Assembly: GCF_017353175.1 (NCBI RefSeq) | Contig: NZ_JAFMYW010000002.1 | Coordinates: 806,001 to 870,000 of the forward strand | Source of the DNA: Fibrella forsythiae | GTDB lineage: Bacteria; Bacteroidota; Bacteroidia; Cytophagales; Spirosomataceae | Length of the DNA: 64,000 bases | Direction of reading: 5' to 3' | Shown here: piece after piece, positions 43,832 to 52,385 of the stretch | Layout of the letters: every line of letters starts with the position of its first letter | Position numbering within the stretch: the stretch's first letter is position 1 | The notes under the pieces: model-generated | The model's database searches: none | Told to the model about the DNA's origin: nothing | What the model saw: only the letters and a program-made list of their open reading frames with translations | Made by a program: the position numbers and the translations under genes

Positions 43832-44971
43832 CTAATAGGTTGCCATTTCGGGTTCTATCTGCTGAGCCCAGGCATTGATACCACCTTCCAGATTGTATAG
43901 ATTAGTGTAGCCGCTCTGTGTGTAGAGGTAGTTGGCCACGTTGGCCGACCGAATGCCGTGGTGGCAATAAATCACCACAGGTACGTCGGTTGGAATGCGC
44001 TTCCGGTCGGCAGCGGCGGTGGCGGCAATCATACCAACCGGAATGAGCACGGCGCCGTCGAGATGACACAGATCATATTCCTCACGCTCACGGACGTCGA
44101 GCAGAAAAATCCGTTCGCCCTGCTCAAGGCGATCGGCCAGGGAGCGGGCGGTTATTTTTTTCGGGGCATCGTTGCCGGCATGCGTCGGTTTCTGCCGATT
44201 GGCAATACCCTGCTGCGCCAGCGAGGTGGCATCGGCCCGGCGACGAATCCGAATGGTTCGGCTGGTGTGCGAGAGCAGATCGGTCATCAGGAGCTTATCG
44301 GTCAACGGTTCGCCAATGCCTGTCAACAGCTTAAGTACTTCGGTAGCCTGATACGTACCGATTACGCCGGGTAACACACCCAGAACGCCTGTTTCGGCAC
44401 AGTTCGGAATCTCCATCTGACCGGGGCTTTCCGGGAAAACGCAGCGATAGGTCGGCCCGCGTTGCCCATCGGCCAGTTCGGCATTGAAAATGGCCACCTG
44501 CCCTTCAAAGCGGTGAATGGCACCGTAAACGAATGGTTTGTTAAGTGCCACACACCAGTCGTTGACCAGGTAACGTACCCCAAAATTATCCGTACAGTCA
44601 ACAACCACGTCATAGGCGTCGATCAGGGTGCGTGCATTGGTCGAATCGAGCGCTTGGGCGTGCGTATCGAAGCGCAGGTCGGGGTTTAACCGCTGAAGGT
44701 GAGCCACCGCCGCCTTGGCTTTCGGCTGACCAATATCGCTGGTCGTATACAGCACTTGACGTTGCAGGTTAGACAGGTCAACCACGTCGGGATCAACCAC
44801 GCCAATTCGGCCTACACCAGCGGCCGCAAGGTATAGCAGGACAGGGCATCCAAGTCCTCCGGCGCCAACTACCAGGACACGGGAATTTTTGATGGTGAGC
44901 TGGCCATTCAAGCCCCATTCGGGAAGGTTCAGGTGCTTTTGATAGCGGGTTTGTTCGGAGGGCGTTAACAT
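43832..44971 (-). CDS. MoeB/ThiF-type adenylyltransferase fused to rhodanese
   Basis: The product is 379 residues. The N-terminal ThiF/MoeB domain (about 1-245) has VLVVGAGGLGCPVLLYLAAAG (ATP site), VDPDVVDLSNLQRQVLY, VVDCTDNFGVRYLVND and the catalytic-Cys segment IPNCAETGVLGVLPGVIG. A rhodanese domain (about 275-375) ends with active-site Cys in VVIYCHHGIRSANVANYL. Such fusions adenylate the C-terminal Gly of a MoaD/ThiS-like sulfur carrier and transfer sulfur to it, for molybdopterin, thiamine or tRNA thiolation. No carrier-protein gene is adjacent, so the pathway is not fixed. Confidence 0.93.
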   Translation of the reverse strand: MLTPSEQTRYQKHLNLPEWGLNGQLTIKNSRVLVVGAGGLGCPVLLYLAAAGVGRIGVVDPDVVDLSNLQRQVLYTTSDIGQPKAKAAVAHLQRLNPDLRFDTHAQALDSTNARTLIDAYDVVVDCTDNFGVRYLVNDWCVALNKPFVYGAIHRFEGQVAIFNAELADGQRGPTYRCVFPESPGQMEIPNCAETGVLGVLPGVIGTYQATEVLKLLTGIGEPLTDKLLMTDLLSHTSRTIRIRRRADATSLAQQGIANRQKPTHAGNDAPKKITARSLADRLEQGERIFLLDVREREEYDLCHLDGAVLIPVGMIAATAAADRKRIPTDVPVVIYCHHGIRSANVANYLYTQSGYTNLYNLEGGINAWAQQIEPEMATY

Positions 44972-45320
44972 AGGGTCGGCATGGGTAATACAGGCTGTTC
45001 AATGAACGCAAAACCGACCCTTTTTTTGTCAGTTTTGAGGATAAAATATGCGGATTTTTTTTGGGCGGTAGATCGATTGACAGGGAGAGTCAACTGACTA
45101 GAAAATAAAGTTGATCTATTGGTCATATATGGATTTACGTAAAACAATGGATTCTCGTTGCCTGTCTGCCCGAGTTAATTTTCTCCAGGTAACGACCTGT
45201 AGAAAAGCGATGACATGAACCGGAAAAAAGCAATTGGTCAAGCTGGTAGTTCGACTCGCCAACGACCTGATGCGCAGGCTGCCTGGGTACGTTGGTAACC
45301 GACTGCATCAGGAGCTACCC
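44972..45320. other. Intergenic region between the amidase and MoeB genes
   Basis: This 349-bp gap separates two minus-strand genes. It contains a probable amidase terminator (45245-45319) and an AT-rich stretch (45000-45140) likely to hold the moeB promoter. A 29-codon ATG ORF at about 45129 lacks any supporting feature. I see no RNA gene. Confidence 0.45.
45245..45319 (-). terminator. Probable hairpin after the amidase gene
   Basis: Inner arms CCTGATGC (45266-45273) and GCATCAGG (45305-45312) pair, and the outer GGTAG/CTACC (45245-45249, 45315-45319) extends the stem. It ends just before the amidase stop codon. Confidence 0.5.
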
Positions 45321-46574
45321 TCACCGTAATCGCCGTAGCCCTTTGGCGATGGTTTTGGCCATTTTGTCACGAAAAGCTGGATCAATGATCAGGGCCTCAT
45401 CGTCCGGGTTGCTCAGGAATGGGCCTTCTACCAGCAGATTCGGGTAATCAGTAGGGCTATTGAAGAAGAAGTTGAAATGTCCCACGTTACCGAATTCCGA
45501 TACCGGCAACCGCTGCAACAGTTCAGCCAGCACCGCCTGACTCCAGGGCCGGAAGCCGACGTGTTTATAGTAGGTACTCACGCCCCGCACCTTCGCACTG
45601 CCCGATGAGTTGAAGTGAACGCTAACGAGCAGGTTTGGCATCAGTTTCCGCATGGCCATTACCCGCTCAACGGTACCAAGCGTGGTATCGGTAGTACGCA
45701 GCATAATAACCCGTGCCCCGGCCCGTTCCAGGTACGTTGCCAGGCGCCGGGCCACGTCGAGCGTCAGGTTCTTTTCCAATTGCCCGGATTTCTCACCTTT
45801 GGCACCGGTGTTGCTTCCGCCATGCCCTGCGTCAACGGCAATGGTCATTCCCCGTAACCGCCGGCCGGCAGGCGGGCGACGAAGCCGGAGCATCAGTGTT
45901 GTTTTCTGGTAATAAAGCGAATATCCCCAATGGGCTGGACCACGTTTAGGGGTACGCAGTGCCACGAAAATGCGAATGTGCGCATCGGCTACCTGCTCAA
46001 ACCAGACGCGCTCAACTGTCTGTACCGTACGCAACTGCGTGATCCAGTTTGTGTTAATGGCTGCTCCGAAAATATCCAGTATGATGCGGTCTGGTGCTAT
46101 TTCCTGGCGGCTTTGGTAAGGTAACCGTTCAGGCAGGCGAATGGCTATGTAATCGTACAGGCTGTCGCCCGAAACCGTCCAGTTGCCTGTGAGTAGGGTA
46201 GGAGGTTCGACCAGTTGGCGTGACGCAGCAGGTACGTTTGTCGTGTCGGAGAGCCTGGGGACGGAGTCGACACGTACCTGCTCACTGGGTACGTAGGCGG
46301 TCTGGTTGGGGGCTAGCTGCACTCGATATAATTTATCGGTGATGCCCGTAATGTGCAGTACTATGCCCGAATCCAGGGTTTCCCGTTTGGCCCCGCCAAG
46401 GCGATCGGTACCGGTTCCGTAATATAAGTTGGTCAGCGCCGTACGGCTGCGGGCGGTCAGAACCGTATCGCGAACGGGTGAGAGTTGTGCCTGTGTTGTT
46501 AAGGGCGTTAACAGGGTGAGCCAGTAAATAAAAAGACCAGTTAGCCCGATCTGTTTAGTCGTAGTACGCATCAT
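45321..46574 (-). CDS. Periplasmic N-acetylmuramoyl-L-alanine amidase (Amidase_3)
   Basis: The product is 417 residues from ATG 46574, with a signal peptide (GLTGLFIYWLTLLTPLTTQA). The first half includes an SH3-like part (LYRVQLAPNQTAYVPSEQV) and an AMIN-like domain (RLPYQSRQEIAPDRIILDIF). The catalytic Amidase_3 domain starts MTIAVDAGHGGSNTGA (zinc His). GQLEKNLTLDVARRLA carries the zinc Glu, LLVSVHFNSS the second His, and LLVEGPFLSNPDDE the catalytic Glu. All residues are present. It cleaves stem peptides from glycan during cell separation. Confidence 0.95.
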   Translation of the reverse strand: MMRTTTKQIGLTGLFIYWLTLLTPLTTQAQLSPVRDTVLTARSRTALTNLYYGTGTDRLGGAKRETLDSGIVLHITGITDKLYRVQLAPNQTAYVPSEQVRVDSVPRLSDTTNVPAASRQLVEPPTLLTGNWTVSGDSLYDYIAIRLPERLPYQSRQEIAPDRIILDIFGAAINTNWITQLRTVQTVERVWFEQVADAHIRIFVALRTPKRGPAHWGYSLYYQKTTLMLRLRRPPAGRRLRGMTIAVDAGHGGSNTGAKGEKSGQLEKNLTLDVARRLATYLERAGARVIMLRTTDTTLGTVERVMAMRKLMPNLLVSVHFNSSGSAKVRGVSTYYKHVGFRPWSQAVLAELLQRLPVSEFGNVGHFNFFFNSPTDYPNLLVEGPFLSNPDDEALIIDPAFRDKMAKTIAKGLRRLR

Positions 46575-46781
46575 ACCTGCAAAGTATGGGATGGAAACGA
46601 ACCTGCTGCACAGGAAGCCCATTTGTTTGTGAGCGCTATCTATGTTATGGCCCGATGAGCCGTTACTGGCAAACCTCCTTTTTGCAGGGAATTGGGCAGC
46701 ATGTGCGCAGGAGCCAGGTCAGACGTTGATTTTTGCAACAATTGGTTTGATCTGCGTAACCCGTTCCCTGACTGGCCCGGC

Positions 46782-46789
46782 TACCTTTG
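46782..46789 (+). promoter_or_regulatory. Putative -7 element for the SDR gene
   Basis: TACCTTTG matches TAnnTTTG, 24 bp before the ATG at 46814. No TTTG sits at the -33 spacing. Confidence 0.45.
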
Positions 46790-46813
46790 TTTCTCTTAGC
46801 TAAGTATAAGGAC

Positions 46814-47539
46814 ATGACTATTTCAAACAACAAAATTCTAATCACAGGTGGTGCATCGGGTATCGGATTGGGCCTCACGCAGCGGTTTGTGGAGGAAAAC
46901 AATACGGTTATCATTTGTGGCCGCCGCCCGGAAGTGCTGGACGACGTAGTTGCTACCTATCCATCGGTCATTGCGAAAGTGTGCGACCTCTCGAACGCCG
47001 ACGAACGGCAGGCGCTGTATGAGTGGATTGCCCGTGAACATGCTGATCTGAACGTGCTGGTCAATAACGCAGGTATTCAAAACTGGGTAAGCATCACCGA
47101 CGACGATTTTTTCGAGCGGGCCAAACAGGAGATCGTGACCAACATTGAGGCGCCGCTACACCTGACGGCGCTGTTTGCGAAGTTACCGGCCATGAAGACC
47201 ATCCTCAACGTTACTTCAGGCCTGGCTTTTGCCCCCTACATCAAAGTACCCGTTTATTCGGCTACGAAAGCGTTTTTCCGCTCGTTTACGCTCTCATCGC
47301 GGGCGTTGCTGGCCAGCAAGGGTATTGAGGTAATCGAGGTAATTCCGCCTGCGCTTAATACCGATCTGGGCGGAAAAGGCCTGCATAACTATGCCCCGCC
47401 TGTGAATGAGTTTATCGAGGCTATTTTCGAACAGCTGAAGGCGGGCAGAACGGAACTGACCTTCGCCTCCAGCGAAACCAGAGCCAATGCTTCGGCAGAC
47501 GAACTGAGGGCTGCGTTCAAAGGAATGAATGGCCTGTAA
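46814..47539 (+). CDS. Short-chain dehydrogenase/reductase (DltE-like)
   Basis: The product is 241 residues from ATG 46814 (MTISNNKILITGGASGIGLG). Classical SDR motifs are TGGASGIG (cofactor), VLVNNAGIQNW, ILNVTSGLAFAPYIKVPVYSATKAF with catalytic Ser and YSATK (YxxxK), and VIEVIPPALNTDLGG. The NNAGIQ and PPALNTD forms resemble DltE-like oxidoreductases common in Bacteroidota. It is cytosolic and NAD(P)-dependent; the substrate is unknown. It is divergent from the amidase. Confidence 0.92.
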   Translation: MTISNNKILITGGASGIGLGLTQRFVEENNTVIICGRRPEVLDDVVATYPSVIAKVCDLSNADERQALYEWIAREHADLNVLVNNAGIQNWVSITDDDFFERAKQEIVTNIEAPLHLTALFAKLPAMKTILNVTSGLAFAPYIKVPVYSATKAFFRSFTLSSRALLASKGIEVIEVIPPALNTDLGGKGLHNYAPPVNEFIEAIFEQLKAGRTELTFASSETRANASADELRAAFKGMNGL

Positions 47540-47557
47540 GGCAGTACGTAAGTTAAC

Positions 47558-47610
47558 ACGGAGAAAGGCCCGATACGTCTGAAAATCAGACATACCGGGC
47601 CTTTCTCCGT
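47558..47610. terminator. 25-bp hairpin between convergent genes
   Basis: Arms 47558-47582 and 47586-47610 (ACGGAGAAAGGCCCG... and complement) pair with two imperfect positions around a 3-nt loop. On the minus-strand transcript both are G-U pairs; on the plus strand they are A-C mismatches, so folding should favour the M16 side. Confidence 0.85.
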
Positions 47611-47625
47611 TACTTGGATTTTGGT

Positions 47626-49704
47626 CTAGTTGACGCTGAAATCAGTGTCTTTCAGGCCTTTATTCACTTCCACTTTATCAACCGAAAGTGTTAGCGTCAT
47701 TGGCCCCATCGGCTGCTTGATCTGGTAGGGAATCAGTACGCCATTGACGGCTTTGTAGTCGCCGTAGCTGATGATCTGCGCCACCTCACCCTGCGGCCCT
47801 TTCTGCATCGACATGGTCTGGGTTTTCAGACCTGTAGTGGCATCGAAGAAATCAGTCCAGGTGTGGCCATTGGCGGTTGTGTTCTTCACCTTGAACGTAT
47901 CCTTGCCGTCTACTTTCTCGGTACCATCCAGCGTACTCGTCACCTTGTTGGCTGCGTAGTATAACTCCGGGAACAGGCCGTCCTGCACCAGTTGCTGATC
48001 GGCATCTTTACCCGACAGGGCGGTTTTGTTGCCCCGAACAATACGGGCTGCCTGCTGGCCATCGCTGACCATCTTCATCATTTCGTTGCCCATCACCGTC
48101 ACGGCCATCACTGATTTATTCGGCGCTTTGTCGAGGCGGCTCATCTTAACGGGAGTGCCCTGTACTTCGGTGCTCATCTGCATGCTCATGTCCTGAATCT
48201 TCATCAGGGCCTCTTTGCCGCCAATGGCCGTGATATACTTGTCGATCACCTGCTGGGCATTCAGACCAACCGGGATTGCCTTAGCTGCCTGCGGAGCGGC
48301 AACGGGGTTTCCTTTTGTGTCGAAATACTCAATATCACCAAACCGCTTCAATTTGTCGGCAATTTCGCTGGCTTTACCCACCACAACGATGATCGCATTC
48401 TCGGGACGGATGAACTGCTTACCGGCCGAAGCAACGTCGGCTTCGGTAATGGCGTCAACGTATTTCAGGTAATTCGGAAAGAAATCGGTTGGCAGGTTGT
48501 AGCGGGCCGTGTTGATGGCAAAGTTGGCCACCGTTTGTGGGTCTTCGAGCGTGAAAATGAAGTTGCCGCCAAACGCGTTTTTCGTTTGCTTCAATTCAGC
48601 CGCCGTTACCGGCATGGTGCTGATCGATTTCAGTTCGTTCATGATCTCGGCCACTGAACTATCTGTTACTGCATTCCGCACGCTGGCGCTTGCCCGGAAA
48701 CGACCAATGAGCCGGTCGCCCGAGAGGTTCGAGTAGGCACCGTAGGTATAACCGTGTTTTTCGCGCAGGTTATTGAACAGGCGAGCCTCCGAACCACCTA
48801 GAATATCGTTCATGACGCTGGCCAGAATAGTTTCCTGCGAATACGGCTTTAACGCCACCGGATACACCACGCTGATGACCGACTGAACCGATGAAGGCCG
48901 GTCGACCAGCGCGATCCTGGTTTTACCGATCGACGCCGGAGCCGGGTACGTTGGCTTGGGTACGTCGGCACGCTGCCAGCCACCAAATGCCTTCTCAACC
49001 AGTGTTTTAGCCTGAGCGGCAGTGATGTCGCCCACCACGGCCAGGTAACCGATGTTTGGCCGGAAGTAGGTGTTGTAGTATGACTTGACATCAGCCATCG
49101 TCACCTTGTCGACCGTTTCTTCGGTCATTTGTTCGCCATACGGGTGATTTTTGCCGAACATAACCACGTTGGCAACTTTTGTGGCAATGGCATTTGGGTT
49201 GTCTTTCTGCGAAGCCAGTCCTGATTTGGTCTGCTTCTTCAGCTTATCGAGTTCTGCCTGCGGAAATGCCGGATTCAGCACCACGTCCGACATCAGCTCG
49301 AACAGTTTACCCACGTTCTTGCTCAGCGAACGGCCCGATACGTTGGTAGGCGAGGTGCTGATATCCGCGCCGATGAAATCGATCTCTTCATCGAGTTGCT
49401 CTTTCGTGCGTGTCTTCGTGCCATTGCGGATGAGCTGACCGGCAAAGCTGCTAACCCCCGCTATGTCGCCTTCGAACAGCGGATCACGGTCGAGCACCAG
49501 GTTTACCGCCACGCGGGGCAGTTTATGGTTTTCAACCACGAACACCTTCAGGCCATTGGGCAGCGTAAAGGTTTCGGGCTTACCGATTTTGATCTGCGGC
49601 GCAGGTGCATCCGCGGGTAATTTGCTCCGGTCGAGCGTCTGGGCGAAGCCGCTGGCCGAAAGGCCAAGCAGTGAAAGGCCCAGAAGAGTATGTTTGAATG
49701 TCAT
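47626..49704 (-). CDS. M16 peptidase-like subunit lacking the zinc motif, with LolA-like C-terminal domain
   Basis: The product is 692 residues with a signal peptide (HTLLGLSLLGLSASGFAQ). Residues 40-460 form the M16 double fold (FTLPNGLKVFVVENHKLPRV, YNTYFRPNIGYLAVVGDIT, LREKHGYTYGAYSNL). At the place of the HxxEH zinc motif it reads GVSSFAGQLIRNGT, so it is catalytically inactive by itself. Residues about 490-692 form a separate domain (AIGGKEALMKIQDMSMQ, DFFDATTGLKTQTMS) resembling LolA/outer-membrane lipoprotein carriers. It starts 39 bp after the active partner gene ends; the two probably form a heterodimeric periplasmic protease. Confidence 0.92.
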   Translation of the reverse strand: MTFKHTLLGLSLLGLSASGFAQTLDRSKLPADAPAPQIKIGKPETFTLPNGLKVFVVENHKLPRVAVNLVLDRDPLFEGDIAGVSSFAGQLIRNGTKTRTKEQLDEEIDFIGADISTSPTNVSGRSLSKNVGKLFELMSDVVLNPAFPQAELDKLKKQTKSGLASQKDNPNAIATKVANVVMFGKNHPYGEQMTEETVDKVTMADVKSYYNTYFRPNIGYLAVVGDITAAQAKTLVEKAFGGWQRADVPKPTYPAPASIGKTRIALVDRPSSVQSVISVVYPVALKPYSQETILASVMNDILGGSEARLFNNLREKHGYTYGAYSNLSGDRLIGRFRASASVRNAVTDSSVAEIMNELKSISTMPVTAAELKQTKNAFGGNFIFTLEDPQTVANFAINTARYNLPTDFFPNYLKYVDAITEADVASAGKQFIRPENAIIVVVGKASEIADKLKRFGDIEYFDTKGNPVAAPQAAKAIPVGLNAQQVIDKYITAIGGKEALMKIQDMSMQMSTEVQGTPVKMSRLDKAPNKSVMAVTVMGNEMMKMVSDGQQAARIVRGNKTALSGKDADQQLVQDGLFPELYYAANKVTSTLDGTEKVDGKDTFKVKNTTANGHTWTDFFDATTGLKTQTMSMQKGPQGEVAQIISYGDYKAVNGVLIPYQIKQPMGPMTLTLSVDKVEVNKGLKDTDFSVN

Positions 49705-49743
49705 TTTTATGTGATCTGTGACGGGGTTAAACCCAGTTCCTAT

Positions 49744-51183
49744 TTATTTCCCTTTGCCAGTGTCTTTCCCTTCGGCAGCTTTCGGCAGGTAGTACAGTAC
49801 AACGCGGTTTTCGGGGCGGAGGTACTGATTGGCTACGCGGCGAAGGTCCTCTTTCGTTACCTTGTTATAGCGGTCAATTTCCGTGTTGATCAGGTTTGCG
49901 TCGCCGTAATACATTTTGTAGTTGGCGAGGTTCTCGGCAATGCCGAAAATGCGGGCGTTCTGGCTCACGAAATTGGTTTCGATCTGGTTTTTCACCTTCG
50001 TCAGCTCCGCATCGGTAACCAGCTCTTTCTTCACCCGGTCGATTTCCGTATTCACCGACGCTTCCAGATCTGCCGGGTTAACACCTTGGTTGGCAATTGA
50101 ATAGGTCAGGAACAGGCCCGCGTCTTCATTGGCTACCGGAAACGCCGCCGACTGAACGGCTTTCTGCTGCTTGTCAACAATCTCCTTGTTCATGCGCGAG
50201 CTTTCGCCACCGGCCAGAATCGTTTGCAACACTTCAACGGCATACGAGTCGGGGGTGCCTTGGGCGGGAATATGATACGCCTGTACCACAGCTGGCAGGG
50301 TGATGTTGTCGTAGATCGTATCGCGTACTTCTTTTGTCTGGGCTGGTTCTTTTACCGTTGGCCGGTAGATGGCCTTCGTGCCTTTCGGAATTTCGGCGAA
50401 GTATTTAGAGACAAGGGCTTTTGCCTGCGTTGGCTCGATATCGCCCGCGATAGACAGGATGGCGTTGTTGGGTACGTAGAAGTCTTTATAGAACTGCCGG
50501 AACTCGTCGATCGTGGCGGCGTTCAGGTGCTCGAGCGAGCCGATGGGTGCCCACTGGTAGGGACTAACCGTGTAGGCGTGTTTCAGCACTTCCGTAAAAA
50601 TAGATCCGTATGGCTGGTTGTCGATCCGCTGGCGCTTCTCTTCTTTTACTACTTCGCGCTGCGTTTCTACGCCTTTCTGATCAATTTTTGCGTGGAGCAG
50701 CCGCTCCGATTCCAGATACAGGCCCAGTTCCAGTTTGTTGGATGGCATCACTTCGTAATAGAACGTCCGGTCCTGCGAGGTGTTGGCGTTTAATTGACCG
50801 CCGTTCCCTTTCACGATCTTCATGTAGTCGCCCCGGGCAATATTGTCTGAGCCTTCAAACAGCAGGTGTTCAAAGAAGTGAGCGAAGCCGGTGCGGGTCG
50901 TTTGTTCGTTTTTCGAGCCAACGTGATACATCATCGTTACGGCCACCAGCGGCGTGCTATTGTCTTGATGCAGAATAACATGCAGGCCATTTGGTAGGTC
51001 GAATTCGGTGAATTTGATGCGTGCAGTTGCAGCCGGAGGGGCCACGGCAGCTTTGGCGGCATTGGTTGCGCCGGCAGCAACAGCGGCCTGTGCGGGCGAC
51101 GGTTTCGCCGCTTTTTTCGACTGTGCTGGCGCCTGATTATACAGGCACGCACCAACGGCGAGCAGCCATAAGGTTCGTTTCAT
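49744..51183 (-). CDS. M16 zinc peptidase, active subunit
   Basis: The product is 479 residues with a signal peptide (MKRTLWLLAVGACLYNQAPA) and an Ala/Lys-rich linker (KKAAKPSPAQAAVAAGATNA). The inverted zinc motif HFFEH (HxxEH) lies in TGFAHFFEHLLFEGSDN, with the downstream Glu in ESERLLHAKIDQKGVETQREVVKEE. The second half has the M16_C fold (YVPNNAILSIAGDIEPTQA). It is a periplasmic or secreted pitrilysin-type peptidase, first gene of a two-gene operon with the motif-less partner. Confidence 0.94.
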   Translation of the reverse strand: MKRTLWLLAVGACLYNQAPAQSKKAAKPSPAQAAVAAGATNAAKAAVAPPAATARIKFTEFDLPNGLHVILHQDNSTPLVAVTMMYHVGSKNEQTTRTGFAHFFEHLLFEGSDNIARGDYMKIVKGNGGQLNANTSQDRTFYYEVMPSNKLELGLYLESERLLHAKIDQKGVETQREVVKEEKRQRIDNQPYGSIFTEVLKHAYTVSPYQWAPIGSLEHLNAATIDEFRQFYKDFYVPNNAILSIAGDIEPTQAKALVSKYFAEIPKGTKAIYRPTVKEPAQTKEVRDTIYDNITLPAVVQAYHIPAQGTPDSYAVEVLQTILAGGESSRMNKEIVDKQQKAVQSAAFPVANEDAGLFLTYSIANQGVNPADLEASVNTEIDRVKKELVTDAELTKVKNQIETNFVSQNARIFGIAENLANYKMYYGDANLINTEIDRYNKVTKEDLRRVANQYLRPENRVVLYYLPKAAEGKDTGKGK

Positions 51184-51240
51184 ACGTGTTGGTTTTTAGT
51201 TAACTAGTTGTGGGTAGCCATTCGGCAGGGTATAAAAATA

Positions 51241-51275
51241 CAATCCCAACGTTACATCTGGCAACGTTGGGATTG
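51241..51275 (-). terminator. 13-bp perfect hairpin
   Basis: CAATCCCAACGTT (51241-51253) and AACGTTGGGATTG (51263-51275) pair perfectly. It lies downstream of the DUF4249 gene and the nhaD remnant and upstream of the M16 gene, so it should terminate the TonB/DUF4249 operon. Confidence 0.8.
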
Positions 51276-51333
51276 GGTGAATACACGAAAGGAAAGCAAA
51301 GGAGATGAACGGTTTGGGTAAGAGTAACCTGGC

Positions 51334-51414
51334 CTAATCGATTAGTGCCATCAGCCCCAGGTACGTACCTGCACCGGCCAGGTAGCCGAGCTTTTCAATA
51401 TTTATCACGGCCAT
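51334..51414 (-). pseudogene. Remnant copy of the nhaD 3' end (47-bp direct repeat)
   Basis: Bases 51344-51390 are identical over 47 bp to 56949-56995, the last codons of nhaD (LGYLAGAGTYLGLMAL). The next codons, MAVINIEKL, also match the intact gene (AVMGMEKL) with several substitutions, while 14 residues between (EFGWYLRHISWLAL) are missing in frame. The frame ends at a TAG (51334) right after the repeat. The resulting 26-codon ORF overlaps the DUF4249 stop by one base (TGATG). It is best read as a degenerate gene end or an attachment-site-like repeat. Confidence 0.8.
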
Positions 51415-52385
51415 CAATATGTATAGCGTTGCCGATTAACCGCGCCAAAGATACCAAGCCCACCGTTGACATTGCTGTATACAGGTGTGACTTCTGCGAA
51501 TGGATTATTTAAGGCATCATCTCCGCTGGTAATGCGGTTCATGGCCGATTTGATCACCGATTTGAGATACCGGTCAAAGTTGGGTCCGGAGGCAAAAAGA
51601 TCAACAATATTCGATGCTCCCTTGGGCTTGTCTTTAACTTGAGCCAGTTGGTCATACGTTGAAAAAATCATCTCGATTGACCGACCTACCACCGCTGTCG
51701 GATCAAGACGGACAAACCCAGAATAAATATAACGCCCTGTCGATGAGTCGTAAGTACCGTTAAAGCGGTCTACATATCCTGAATTGGTCAGAATAAAATT
51801 TTGCCTTCTGTGAAGTTGATCAATAAAGGTGCAGCCTGGTGGTAAAACACCGTTCACATTTGGTGGACAACCTGACGAGAGTGCCCAATCGATTCTACCA
51901 ACATAGAATGCTATCCAATGGGCGGTGGCGGCTTCCTTTGGCTGAAAGGAGACCGTAAAATCTGGGTTGCCATTTGGATTGCCCGTTGCTTTGTCATCAA
52001 TTATTAAACGGCTGTTAAGGCCAAAAGGCATCTTGTCTTCAGCATCAATTTGACCATAACCAGGCACATTTGCTACAGTTTTATAGGTGTGTCCAGGGCT
52101 TGGCCTAAAATCGGAGCGGTAGCGTCCAGCCCCACGGTAGGCCATCGTTCCGATAGGTTTACCATCGTCAAAGAGGGTTACTTGGGCATTGTCAATGGAT
52201 TCAAAGGCCGTTGTTGTATTAATGGGTGCTGTGTAGGTTAGACTAATCGTGATCAGGCTGTCAGGCTGAAGTAAGCCAGTCAGAACAACTTGTTTTTCAT
52301 AAGCCGGACCTGGTATATCGAGCGTTTTTTCGCAGCTAACGAGCGAAACAACCAATAGTAGCCAGCAGATTAGTTTAAAATGCAT
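51414..52385 (-). CDS. DUF4249 family lipoprotein
   Basis: The product is 323 residues. The N-terminus MHFKLICWLLLVVSLVSCEK ends in a lipobox (LVSC). The DUF4249 body shows KQVVLTGLLQPDSLITISLT, NAQVTLFDDGKPIGTM and GRYRSDFRPSPGHTYK, and ends RQRYTY. In Bacteroidota, DUF4249 lipoproteins are encoded next to a TonB-dependent receptor and are thought to be its surface partner, similar in concept to SusD. It overlaps the end of the receptor gene by 11 bp, so translation is coupled. Confidence 0.92.
   Translation of the reverse strand: MHFKLICWLLLVVSLVSCEKTLDIPGPAYEKQVVLTGLLQPDSLITISLTYTAPINTTTAFESIDNAQVTLFDDGKPIGTMAYRGAGRYRSDFRPSPGHTYKTVANVPGYGQIDAEDKMPFGLNSRLIIDDKATGNPNGNPDFTVSFQPKEAATAHWIAFYVGRIDWALSSGCPPNVNGVLPPGCTFIDQLHRRQNFILTNSGYVDRFNGTYDSSTGRYIYSGFVRLDPTAVVGRSIEMIFSTYDQLAQVKDKPKGASNIVDLFASGPNFDRYLKSVIKSAMNRITSGDDALNNPFAEVTPVYSNVNGGLGIFGAVNRQRYTY

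Noticed and set aside
45129-45218. 29-codon ATG ORF in the amidase/moeB gap
   Set aside because: No signal, motif or context supports it; it overlaps a likely promoter region.
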